A DNA stretch of 7,944 nucleotides from Pseudomonadota bacterium (GTDB lineage: Bacteria > Pseudomonadota > Alphaproteobacteria > Acetobacterales > Acetobacteraceae). Location: positions 1-7,944 of the forward strand of contig JAKCCP010000108.1 in the NCBI GenBank assembly GCA_021841985.1. Reading direction: 5' to 3'. The notes below the pieces were generated by a model. The model was not told where the DNA came from and did not search any database. It saw only the letters and a program-made list of their open reading frames with translations. The position numbers were made by a program, and so were the translations under genes. Positions 1 through 7,944 of the stretch are shown here, in pieces (the first letter of the stretch is position 1; each line of letters begins with the position of its first letter).

Positions 1-784
1 CGATCTCCGCCGCATTGGTGAGCGTCGCATCGTGAAGTTCCACGCCGTCGTAATTACCGGCCGAAATCGTCCCGGCGTTAAACAGCGTGGCGCCAGCGGC
101 GAGGTTGACGCCGGTTGCGAATGCGCCGCCACCGCCGAGGATCGTGCCTTCGTTGGTGACATTCCCCGCGCCCAGCACATTGACCGCGACATTGCCGGAG
201 ATCGTTGCCCCCCGCGCGTTCTCGACGGTGCCGCTGGTAAGCTGCAGGCCGCTTGCGATGCTGCCGTCATTCGCGAGCGTGCCGCTGCCGAGAACGACGC
301 CGTCATGAGGCCCCGAAGCCGTGATGAGGCCGGAATTGGTGATGGCCCCGCCGGCGCCGAGGTCGATCGCGATCATATGTGAGCCGGTCGCGGCGATCGT
401 GCCGGAATTGTCGATCGTGCCGCCCTGGCCGAGAAAAACCGCGGTGCTGCCGTTGGTGAGCGCGGTGGTGGCGAGCAGGATACCGGCGTTGTCGAGAGTA
501 CCGGCGGCACCGCTGATCGCAATATCGGCGAATCCCGAGATCGTTCCGCCAGCGCTATTGGTGATGGCGCCACCGTCATGGAAAACCAGGATCGGCGCAA
601 GGGCGTTGGGGGCGGTGATCACGCCATCATTGATCCCCGTGACATCGCCGGCGGTATTACCGGCATAGACCGCGCTGGTGCCGGTGCTGGTGAGCGTCAC
701 GCCGGCGGCGACCGTGAGGGTTGCGCCGCTGGCCAGAATTTCCGGCGCGCTGACCGTGGTCGAGGTGCTAATCGTCGCCGACAT
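1..784 (-). CDS. Repeat-rich beta-helix/adhesin-like protein, N-terminal part (cut by window edge)
   Basis: The frame is open from an ATG at 784 to base 2, 261 codons with no stop, so the C-terminus lies outside the window. I translated it by hand; it is very rich in Gly, Ala, Thr, Ser, Asn and Ile/Val, with no Cys and few charged residues. From residue 74 on, a motif of the form hydrophobic-x-Asn-x-Gly-Thr-Ile recurs about every 17-27 residues, for example IDNSGTI (124-130), ITNSGLI (148-154), VTNEGTI (209-215) and LFNAGTI (234-240). Such Asn ladders are typical of parallel beta-helix passengers of autotransporters, haemagglutinin-like adhesins and other large exported repeat proteins. The N-terminus begins MSATISTSTT and has no hydrophobic signal peptide, so export by a C-terminal type I signal is possible, but the C-terminus is not visible. 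A good ribosome binding site (GGGGAAGG) precedes the start. The exact function and secretion route cannot be told. Confidence 0.82.
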   Translation of the reverse strand, partial: MSATISTSTTVSAPEILASGATLTVAAGVTLTSTGTSAVYAGNTAGDVTGINDGVITAPNALAPILVFHDGGAITNSAGGTISGFADIAISGAAGTLDNAGILLATTALTNGSTAVFLGQGGTIDNSGTIAATGSHMIAIDLGAGGAITNSGLITASGPHDGVVLGSGTLANDGSIASGLQLTSGTVENARGATISGNVAVNVLGAGNVTNEGTILGGGGAFATGVNLAAGATLFNAGTISAGNYDGVELHDATLTNAAEI

Positions 785-791
785 CGCTTAA

Positions 792-799
792 CCTTCCCC
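792..799 (-). promoter_or_regulatory. Ribosome binding site of the repeat protein
   Basis: On the minus strand GGGGAAGG lies 7 bases before the ATG at 784. It supports that start and hence the reading of this edge frame as a real gene. Confidence 0.6.
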
Positions 800-800
800 G

Positions 801-818
801 CTGGGCGGAGCCACCCAG
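801..818 (-). promoter_or_regulatory. Leader hairpin touching the ribosome binding site of the repeat protein
   Basis: Read on the minus strand, CTGGGTGGCTCCGCCCAG folds into a 7-pair stem (one G-U pair) with a GCTC loop. It ends one base before the GGGGAAGG ribosome binding site. On the plus strand the G-U pair becomes a C-A mismatch, so the fold favours the minus-strand RNA. A role in translation or mRNA stability is inference. Confidence 0.35.
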
Positions 819-855
819 GGATTTTTCCGCGCCCGATAATTTTGTCGCCCCGTAG

Positions 856-878
856 GGAAGGGCCGTGCCAGGCCTTCC
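856..878 (-). promoter_or_regulatory. Inverted repeat upstream of the repeat protein
   Basis: GGAAGGCC and GGCCCTTCC (minus strand) pair over 8 bases with one bulged C (a bulged G at 862 on the plus strand) around a TGGCAC loop. It lies about 70-95 bases before the repeat-protein ATG and about 115 bases after the phosphatase stop. There is no U-run after it on either strand, so it is not a standard intrinsic terminator. It could be a leader structure, an operator or a Rho-type 3' end. Confidence 0.3.
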
Positions 879-946
879 TCGGGAGCATTTCAATCAGACC
901 AACAGGCTGCCATCATGCATGCAACTCGTGAATGATAGTCCTTGTC

Positions 947-975
947 GTGGGGACTCCGTCAAACATTTTCCCCAC
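947..975 (-). terminator. Possible 3' hairpin of the trpS-phosphatase unit
   Basis: GTGGGGA (947-953) and TCCCCAC (969-975) form a perfect 7-pair stem with a 15-base loop, starting 18 bases beyond the phosphatase stop codon. No T-run follows on the minus strand, so termination here would need another factor. The evidence is the inverted repeat and its position only. Confidence 0.3.
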
Positions 976-993
976 ACGCGTGGCGGGCAAGGC

Positions 994-1548
994 TCAAGGA
1001 TGCCAGACGATGCGCTCGGGCGGGGCCGTGTTGGGGTCGAGCCGGCGCCAGGCCCCATTGGGCATGCTTTCCCCCGTGAGGGCCAGGATGAAACCCCAAT
1101 GCGCCACCACCAGCGTGTCCGACCAGTCCGGCAGCGCCGCCATCTCGGCGCGGAAACGCGCGGCGCGGCCGGTGATCTGCTCGTGGTTCTCCTCCATCGC
1201 CGGCCACCAGATTTCCTCGAGCGCGGAAAAATCATGCCCCGGCCAGGTGCGCTGGAGTTCGGAGGCCGGGGTGCCGACATCGCAGGCGAAGGCGAAGCGC
1301 TCGCGCACCAGGGGGTTGACGGTCACTTTCACCCCAAGCCGCGCCGCAATCGGGGCGGCGGTTTGCAGGGCGCGGGTGTAGGGCGAGACGATGATCCGCG
1401 TGATCGCCTGGCCGGCGAGCGCGAGCGCCGCCGCCTCGGCCTGTTGGTGGCCGAGCGGCGTGAGGGGCGCGTCGCGAATGCCGGGATCGCGGCGGGTTGC
1501 GGTGAAATGCAGGTTGAATAGACTTTGGCCGTGGCGGAGCAGGATCAT
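994..1548 (-). CDS. Histidine phosphatase family protein
   Basis: This is a 184-residue member of the phosphoglycerate-mutase-like histidine phosphatase superfamily. The phospho-acceptor motif RHG is at residues 5-7 (LLRHGQS). The second conserved Arg is R59 in SPYTRALQTA, an acidic residue follows at E83, and the second catalytic His is H150 in VVAHWGF. The HWGF variant in place of the usual HGG is seen in a subgroup of these phosphatases. I chose the ATG at 1548 because it puts RHG at the N-terminus as in the family; a longer open frame to 1773 would run through trpS codons. The start lies 10 bases past the trpS stop with only a weak ribosome binding site, suggesting transcription and perhaps translation coupled to trpS. 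The substrate cannot be predicted: the superfamily covers sugar phosphates, nucleotide derivatives, phosphoproteins and more. Confidence 0.88.
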   Translation of the reverse strand: MILLRHGQSLFNLHFTATRRDPGIRDAPLTPLGHQQAEAAALALAGQAITRIIVSPYTRALQTAAPIAARLGVKVTVNPLVRERFAFACDVGTPASELQRTWPGHDFSALEEIWWPAMEENHEQITGRAARFRAEMAALPDWSDTLVVAHWGFILALTGESMPNGAWRRLDPNTAPPERIVWHP

Positions 1549-1558
1549 GCCCGGCGTC

Positions 1559-2579
1559 TTAGCCCCCGAGCGCGAGAAAACCCACCAGCCGCTCGGCCTC
1601 GGCCGTGATCGGATCAGCGATCGCCGCGGCGCGCGCCGCGCCCTGGCGGAGCACCGCGTCGATCGCCGCGGGATCGGCGAGCAGGCGGCGGGTTTCGGCG
1701 GCGATCGGGGCGAGATGCGCGACCAGGAGTTCGGCCAACGCCTCCTTGAACGCGCCGAAGCCTTTTCCCCCATGTTCGGCGAGCACGGTCTCGGGCGGCA
1801 GGTCGGCGAGTGCCGCGTAGATGCCGACGAGATTGCGCGCCTCCGGCCGGCCTTCCAGCCCGGCGGGCTCGGAGGGCAGGGGATGGGGGTCGGTCTTGGC
1901 GCGGCGGATTTTCAGCGCGACGGTATCGGCGTCATCGGTGAGATTGATGCGCGACTGATCGGAGGGGTCCGATTTCGACATTTTCTTCGCCCCGTCGCGC
2001 AGGCTCATGACGCGAGCCGCCGGGCCCATGATCAGCGGCTCGATCGGGGGGAAAAAATCGACGTCGTAATCGTGATTGAATTTCTGCGCGATGTCGTTGG
2101 CGAATTCGAGATGCTGCTTCTGGTCATCGCCGACCGGCACGCGCGTCGCGTGGTAGGCGAGAATATCGGCGGCCATCAGGCTGGGATAGACATAGAGGCC
2201 GGCGGAAGCATTCTCGCGATCCTTGCCCGCCTTGTCCTTGAACTGGGTCATCCGGTTGAGCCAGCCGAGGCGGGCGACGCAATTGAAAATCCAGGCGAGC
2301 TGCGCGTGCGCCCGCACCGCCGATTGCGGGAACAGGATCTGGCCCGCGGGGTCGATGCCGCAGGCGATCAGGCTGGCCGCCATTTCACGGGTCTGCGCCG
2401 CCAATTGGCGCGGTTCCTGCCAGACCGTGATGGCGTGCAGATCGACGACGCAGAAAATGCACTCATGGTCGTCCTGGAGGCGCACCCAGTTGCGGATGGC
2501 ACCAAGGTAATTGCCAAGCGTCGGCACGCCGGAGGGCTGGATGCCGGAAAAAACCCGTCGATGCGCGCGATGGTCGGTC

Positions 2580-2581
<2 letters not shown>
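1559..2581 (-). CDS. trpS: Tryptophan--tRNA ligase
   Basis: Cytoplasmic class I aminoacyl-tRNA synthetase that charges tRNA-Trp using ATP. At 340 residues it matches the usual bacterial TrpS length. The N-terminal [15 protein letters not shown] (14-27) carries the HIGH-like ATP-binding site, [11 protein letters not shown] (149-159) is the conserved central motif, and KKMSKSD (199-205) is the KMSKS loop. An in-frame TTG at 2617 would add 12 residues, but the ATG at 2581 places the HIGH-like motif at the normal distance and follows a purine-rich GGAAAAGAG, so I prefer it. It ends in TAA and is followed closely by the phosphatase gene on the same strand. The upstream neighbour is a divergent SDR gene. 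Identity is clear from the motifs. Confidence 0.97.
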
Positions 2582-3410
<829 letters not shown>

Positions 3411-3512
3411 AAGGCCAAGATTCCTAGAAGGCGAGGGCGCCGTCCTTGCTCGGCTCCAGGCGCAGCGTTATTTTTATTCGATAAATTCTTCCGCCCTAAT
3501 GGCAAAAGCCCG
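3411..3512. other. Convergent intergenic gap with an AT-rich pocket and possible gene scar
   Basis: This lies between the stops of the SDR gene (plus) and the NRDE gene (minus). Bases 3468-3490 are strongly AT-rich, unlike the surrounding DNA. On the minus strand a 23-codon frame between two in-frame TAG codons (3498-3496 and 3426-3424) ends LRLEPSKDGALAF. Its second half has the codon style of a real gene and reads like a protein C-terminus. It has no start codon, so it may be the remains of a lost gene; I cannot name the family with confidence. Confidence 0.25.
3437..3479 (+). terminator. Possible intrinsic terminator of the SDR gene
   Basis: GCGCC (3437-3441) can pair with GGCGC (3459-3463) around a 17-base loop, followed five bases later by the T-rich TTATTTTTATT (3469-3479). 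The stem is short and the loop long. Position after the SDR stop and the T-run are the main support. Confidence 0.3.
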
Positions 3513-4241
3513 TCAATCGGTGAGCGCCACCGGGCTGAACGGTGCCTCATCGGGGGGGCCGGGCGCGAAGAGCCAGACCGGCGGCCCGGCCGCGGGCAAG
3601 GCGATGAACGACGAGGTGACGGTGCCGAACCCGCCTTGCGGGGTGATGTTGAACTGGCTTTCCACCGCGCCCGAGCGGTCGGCGAGGATTTTCCGCCAAC
3701 TCTCCCACTGATCGGGCGGCGCGGGCGGCGGGGCGGCTTCGAGGCGCGGCAGATGGCGGGCGACGCGTGGGCTGGTCGCGTCGTTGGGGTCGCGCGCCGT
3801 CACCATCGACAGCCTGGGCGGCAAAGGCTGCGCCTGCGGTGTGCCGGTGGCGAGGCCGCGAACGAAATAGGCCCCCGTGCGATCGGCGATGACCATGTTG
3901 AAGCGCCGCCATTCTCCCGCGTCGAGCCGGGTGAGGGCCTCGGCGGCGGCGGCGGCGCTCGGTTCGGCAAGCGCGATCAGCGGCAATTCGCCGCGGCTGC
4001 GCTTCCCGAGTTTCGGCCCCAGGCTGCCCTGGCGGTTGAGCACCGCGGCGACGACGCCAGCGTGGTTGAGGGCGAGCCAAGTGCCGCCGGCGAGATGATC
4101 GCGCCCGCCGATCACACCAGGATGATCGGGCCAATGCGCGCCCGGCCCATCCCAGCCACGGTCGAGCATTTCATCACGATTGGCGGCGATCAGCAGCGGC
4201 CAATCATGGCCCGGTCGGTGCAGGACGACGAGGGTGCACAT
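3513..4241 (-). CDS. NRDE/TANGO2-like family protein
   Basis: This 242-residue protein begins MCTLVVL and carries the name-giving AANRDE at residues 19-24, followed by GGRDHLAGGTWLAL, SRGELP, FNMVIAD and TSSFIAL, the order seen in the NRDE (formerly DUF833) family that includes eukaryotic TANGO2. Cys2 after the initiator Met is conserved in the family and could become the N-terminal nucleophile, as in related Ntn-type folds; that is inference. Biochemical function is not settled; TANGO2 relatives have been linked to haem and lipid handling. There is no signal peptide or membrane segment, so it is probably cytoplasmic. The start is firm: AAGGAGG lies 7 bases upstream, within the last purB codons, and only 3 bases separate the purB stop from this ATG. 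It is thus expected to be co-transcribed with purB and translationally coupled to it. Confidence 0.9.
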   Translation of the reverse strand: MCTLVVLHRPGHDWPLLIAANRDEMLDRGWDGPGAHWPDHPGVIGGRDHLAGGTWLALNHAGVVAAVLNRQGSLGPKLGKRSRGELPLIALAEPSAAAAAEALTRLDAGEWRRFNMVIADRTGAYFVRGLATGTPQAQPLPPRLSMVTARDPNDATSPRVARHLPRLEAAPPPAPPDQWESWRKILADRSGAVESQFNITPQGGFGTVTSSFIALPAAGPPVWLFAPGPPDEAPFSPVALTD

Positions 4242-4244
4242 CCT

Positions 4245-5597
<1,353 letters not shown>

Positions 5598-5642
5598 GCC
5601 TTCGAGCTATCCCTGAAATGCGGTTATCGGGGGCATGGTTCG

Positions 5643-5671
5643 CAGCTACAGGCCGACGGCCGCCCTGACAA
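5643..5671 (-). promoter_or_regulatory. Possible purB promoter
   Basis: On the minus strand TTGTCA (5671-5666) and TAGCTG (5648-5643) are separated by exactly 17 bases, as in a sigma-70-type promoter. The first box matches TTGACA at five of six positions, but the second is poor. Transcription would begin about 40 bases before purB. This is based on pattern only. Confidence 0.3.
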
Positions 5672-5702
5672 CCCCGCTTCCCCGCAACCCTGGACCCCAC
5701 TG

Positions 5703-6311
5703 ATGACCTGGACCGCGCTTGGCCCGCAACTCCTCGCCCTCGCCCAGGTGGTGCTGATCGACCTCGCGCTCGCCGCCGACAATGCCGTCGTGGTCGGGCT
5801 CGCGGTGAGCGGGCTGGCGGAGGCCGACCGGCGGCGTGCCTTGCTGCTCGGCACGCTGGCCGCCGCGGCGCTGCGCATGGTGGGCGGCGTCCTCGCCCTC
5901 CAGTTGCTCGCGATCATCGGCCTGGTGCTGGCCGGCGGGATATTGCTGCTATGGGTGGCGTGGAAAATGTATCGCGAACTCCGTGGTCGCGCCGCACCCC
6001 TCGGCCACGCCGCGCCACCGGCCAAGACGCTCGGCCAGGCGATGCTCCAGATCGCGCTCGCCGATATCTCGATGAGCCTCGATAACGTGCTGGCAGTGGC
6101 CGGAGTCGCGGAGAACCATCTCGGCGTGCTGGTGATCGGCCTTGCCCTGGGGGTGGTGCTGATGGCGGTGGCGGCGAGCCTGATCGCGCGGCTGCTTGAG
6201 CGGTATCGCTGGCTGGCCTGGGGCGGCTGGCTGATGGTGCTCTACGTGGCGCTCAAGATGATCGCCGAGGGCGCCGCCGACCTGCTCGCCGGGATGTCGC
6301 ACGCCCCCTGA
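5703..6311 (+). CDS. TerC family integral membrane protein (YjbE type)
   Basis: A 202-residue, strongly hydrophobic protein with about six or seven membrane segments split by a short polar loop near residues 90-110. It carries the paired TerC signatures: D20 with ADN (25-27) in the first helix, and ADISMSLDN (120-128) after the loop. These acidic residues probably bind a metal in the membrane. TerC-family proteins such as Alx, MntZ/YceF and YjbE/YkoY are linked to Mn(II) export or metal loading of exported enzymes; the ion handled here is inferred. The ATG at 5703 lies right where the first membrane segment should begin. There is no ATG, GTG or TTG in this frame within the preceding 105-base gap. 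No ribosome binding site is visible. The frame stays open far upstream but there only mirrors purB. I saw no Mn (yybP-ykoY) riboswitch. Confidence 0.9.
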   Translation: MTWTALGPQLLALAQVVLIDLALAADNAVVVGLAVSGLAEADRRRALLLGTLAAAALRMVGGVLALQLLAIIGLVLAGGILLLWVAWKMYRELRGRAAPLGHAAPPAKTLGQAMLQIALADISMSLDNVLAVAGVAENHLGVLVIGLALGVVLMAVAASLIARLLERYRWLAWGGWLMVLYVALKMIAEGAADLLAGMSHAP

Positions 6312-6323
6312 GAGTTTGCAAAA

Positions 6324-6343
6324 GCCGGCTTGCGCCAGCCGGC
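6324..6343 (-). terminator. GC-rich hairpin with T-run facing the minus strand
   Basis: GCCGGCT (6324-6330) and AGCCGGC (6337-6343) form a perfect 7-pair stem with a 6-base loop. On the minus strand it is followed directly by TTTTGCAAA, the layout of an intrinsic terminator. On the plus strand no T-run follows. No gene on the minus strand ends here, so it would stop antisense RNA entering the TerC gene, or it serves as a plain mRNA hairpin. Confidence 0.4.
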
Positions 6344-6351
6344 GCGGGTGG

Positions 6352-6370
6352 CGATGATCCGGCATCATCG
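6352..6370 (+). promoter_or_regulatory. Hairpin touching the ribosome binding site of the isomerase gene
   Basis: CGATGAT (6352-6358) and ATCATCG (6364-6370) form a perfect 7-pair stem with loop CCGGC. The next base begins the ribosome binding site GGAGGAAG. Translation control or protection of the 5' end is possible; neither is shown. Confidence 0.4.
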
Positions 6371-6378
6371 GGAGGAAG
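6371..6378 (+). promoter_or_regulatory. Ribosome binding site of the isomerase gene
   Basis: GGAGGAAG precedes the ATG at 6383 with GGAGG 7 bases away, fixing the start. Confidence 0.7.
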
Positions 6379-6382
6379 CGGT

Positions 6383-6985
6383 ATGGCGGTCACGATCGAC
6401 TATTATGTCTCGCTGAACTCGCCCTGGACGCATTTCGGCGCGGCACGGCTGGGCGCGTTGGTGGCGCGGCATGGCGCGGGCCTGCGCATTTATCCCGTCG
6501 ATTACGGGGCGATTTTCGCCGCCACGGGGGGGCTGCCGCTCGGCCAGCGGGCGCCGGCGCGCCAGGCCTATCGGATAATGGAGCTGAGCCGCTGGCGTGA
6601 TGCGCTCGGCATCCCGATCCACCTCCGCCCGCGCCACTTCCCCGCCAACGAGACGCTGGCCGCCCACGCCGTGATCGCGGCGCGGGAGACGCTGGGAAGC
6701 GGGCCGGCGATCGCGCTCGCCCATCGTGTGCTCAAGGCGCTGTGGGAGGAGGAGCGCGATACCGCCGACAAGGCAACCCTCGCCGCGCTGATCGCGGAGG
6801 TCGGGCTCGATGGCCAATCCCTGCTCGCGGCGGCGGAAGATCCGCGCTGGGCGGCGATGCGCGCGGCCGATACCGAGCGCGCGATCGCCCGGGGCGTGTT
6901 CGGCGCCCCGAGCTACGTGATCGGGGCGGAGATTTTCTGGGGCCAGGACCGGCTCGATTTCCTCGAGCGCCGCCTCTCGGCATGA
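6383..6985 (+). CDS. 2-hydroxychromene-2-carboxylate isomerase-like protein (DsbA/kappa-GST fold)
   Basis: A 200-residue protein of the DsbA-like thioredoxin fold group that holds kappa glutathione transferases and HCCA isomerase (NahD), a glutathione-dependent enzyme of naphthalene breakdown. The active-site region is SLNSPWTHFGA (10-20), with S13 in the place of the catalytic Ser of the family. Further family motifs are HFPANETLAAH (85-95), GVFGAPSYVI (171-180) with the cis-Pro region, and FWGQDRLDFLE (185-195). There is no signal peptide, so it is cytoplasmic. Many homologues occur outside any naphthalene pathway, so the substrate is open; a glutathione-linked isomerisation is the safest guess. 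Its stop overlaps the next gene's start (ATGA), so the two products are probably made together. Confidence 0.92.
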   Translation: MAVTIDYYVSLNSPWTHFGAARLGALVARHGAGLRIYPVDYGAIFAATGGLPLGQRAPARQAYRIMELSRWRDALGIPIHLRPRHFPANETLAAHAVIAARETLGSGPAIALAHRVLKALWEEERDTADKATLAALIAEVGLDGQSLLAAAEDPRWAAMRAADTERAIARGVFGAPSYVIGAEIFWGQDRLDFLERRLSA

Positions 6986-7944
6986 TCGGCCCGCTCGCGC
7001 CCGCGCAACTGCCGCAAGGGGTGCGAGGGCGTTTTGTTTCCGGCATCAACGGGCTCGATATCCACTACCTCGAGGCCGGGTTCGACCGACCCGGCCGGCC
7101 GCTCGCGCTCCTGCTGCACGGCTTTCCCGAACTCGCCTTTTCCTGGCGCAAAATCATGCCGGCTCTCGCCGCAGCCGGGTTTCACGTCATCGCCCCCGAT
7201 CAACGCGGCTATGGCCGGACCACCGGCTGGGATAACGCCTATGACTGCGATCTCTCGCGGTTTGCCATGTTCAACCTGGCGCGCGATGCCATCGGGCTGA
7301 TCGCCGCTTGCGACCATGACCACGCCGCCTGCGTGATCGGGCATGATTTCGGCGCCCCGCTCGCGGCCTGGTGCGCACTCCTGCGCCCCGATCTGTTTCG
7401 CGCGCTCGTGCTGATGAGCGCGCCTTTTCCCGGCCCGCCCGCGCTCTCCCGATCCCGTGGCGGCGGCGATATCGACGCCGCGCTCGCCGCCCTGGCGCGC
7501 CCGCGCAAGCACTATCAGTGGTACTATTCGACGGCCACGGCCAATGCCGACATGCTGCGCGCGCCGCAGGGGCTCGCGGCCTTTCTGCGCGCCTATTACC
7601 ACATGAAAAGTGCCGACTGGCCGGGCAATCGGCCGTTTCCCCTGCGCGCCTTCGAGGCCGCCGAACTCGCCCAGATGCCGACCTACTACATCATGGACCG
7701 CGCTGCCGACATGGCCGCGACGGTGGCGCGCGCGGTGCCCGACACCCGTGCGCTCGCCGCTTGTGCCTGGCTCACCGAGGCGGAGCTTGGGATCTATGCC
7801 GGCGAATTCGCCCGCACCGGCTTTCAGGGCGGGCTCAATTGGTATCGTGCGGCGAGGGGCGGTGTCGGACGCGCCGAGCAGGAAATCTTCGCCGGCCGCT
7901 CAATCGAGGTGCCGGCGCTGTTCATCGCCGGGGCGAGCGAGATC
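6982..7944 (+). CDS. Epoxide hydrolase-like alpha/beta hydrolase (cut by window edge)
   Basis: Open from the ATG at 6982 to the last base, 321 codons without a stop; the C-terminus is missing. It shows the order of soluble epoxide hydrolases: oxyanion motif HGFPE (46-50), DQRGYG (73-78), and the nucleophile elbow GHDFGA (120-125) with Asp122 as nucleophile instead of the Ser of esterases. The cap domain has a Tyr-rich stretch HYQWYY (177-182) and GFQGGLNWYR (280-289), where Y288 matches one of the two tyrosines that open the epoxide ring in plant and mammalian enzymes. The sequence stops at FIAGASEI, just where the catalytic acid is expected; that residue and the catalytic His lie outside. 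Haloalkane or fluoroacetate dehalogenases share the Asp nucleophile, but the cap tyrosines favour epoxide hydrolysis. The start overlaps the isomerase stop by 4 bases. Confidence 0.9.
   Translation, partial: MIGPLAPAQLPQGVRGRFVSGINGLDIHYLEAGFDRPGRPLALLLHGFPELAFSWRKIMPALAAAGFHVIAPDQRGYGRTTGWDNAYDCDLSRFAMFNLARDAIGLIAACDHDHAACVIGHDFGAPLAAWCALLRPDLFRALVLMSAPFPGPPALSRSRGGGDIDAALAALARPRKHYQWYYSTATANADMLRAPQGLAAFLRAYYHMKSADWPGNRPFPLRAFEAAELAQMPTYYIMDRAADMAATVARAVPDTRALAACAWLTEAELGIYAGEFARTGFQGGLNWYRAARGGVGRAEQEIFAGRSIEVPALFIAGASEI

Noticed and set aside
855..870. Possible sigma-54 promoter (TGGCACG, four bases, TTCC on the minus strand)
   Set aside because: The essential GC at -12 is CC, and the sequence is already explained by the hairpin at 856-878.
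32..931. Several overlapping plus-strand frames at the left edge
   Set aside because: They are low-complexity mirrors of the minus-strand repeat protein, which has a ribosome binding site and regular repeat motifs.
1549..1773. N-terminal extension of the histidine phosphatase by 75 codons
   Set aside because: It lies out of frame inside trpS, and the RHG motif belongs at the N-terminus, reached from the ATG at 1548.
5598..5702. Mn-sensing yybP-ykoY riboswitch before the TerC gene
   Set aside because: The conserved loops of that riboswitch are not present, and the gap is shared with the purB promoter region.
6913..7602. A 229-codon minus-strand frame
   Set aside because: Antisense to the epoxide-hydrolase-like gene, whose catalytic motifs are all in place.

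Overview
The window is GC-rich, with codon use strongly biased to G or C at third positions, and holds only chromosomal-type bacterial genes. Protein style (TrpS, PurB, a TANGO2-like NRDE protein, a YjbE-type TerC protein, a 2-hydroxychromene-2-carboxylate isomerase homologue) suggests an alphaproteobacterium, possibly of the Acetobacteraceae/Rhodospirillales. That assignment is an inference from sequence character, not from a database search.

Left part (1-2581), all on the minus strand. Reading in the direction of transcription: trpS (2581-1559) is followed after 10 bases by a histidine-phosphatase gene (1548-994). A 209-base gap with three potential hairpins comes next. Then comes the 5' end of a large repetitive protein (784 to the window edge) that looks like a surface or secreted beta-helix/adhesin protein; its frame is open to base 1, so the gene is cut by the window.

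Middle (2580-5597). Divergent from trpS is a plus-strand SDR dehydrogenase whose start is unclear: the only canonical start lacks a ribosome binding site, while a strong one sits before an in-frame ATC. It converges on a minus-strand pair, purB (5597-4245) then an NRDE/TANGO2-like gene (4241-3513). The NRDE ribosome binding site lies inside the last codons of purB, so the two are very probably one operon. The 102-base convergent gap at 3411-3512 contains an AT-rich pocket and a possible gene scar.

Right part (5703-7944), all on the plus strand. A TerC-type membrane protein comes first, then after 71 bases with two hairpins a kappa-GST/HCCA-isomerase-like gene. Its stop codon overlaps the ATG of an epoxide-hydrolase-like alpha/beta hydrolase (ATGA), which runs off the window. 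The last two form a translationally coupled pair that may act on aromatic or epoxide-type compounds.

Most of the window is housekeeping. The points most worth a second look are the possible ATC start of the SDR gene, the repeat protein at the left edge, and the leader hairpins placed directly against ribosome binding sites. I saw no convincing new defence, mobile or RNA system.
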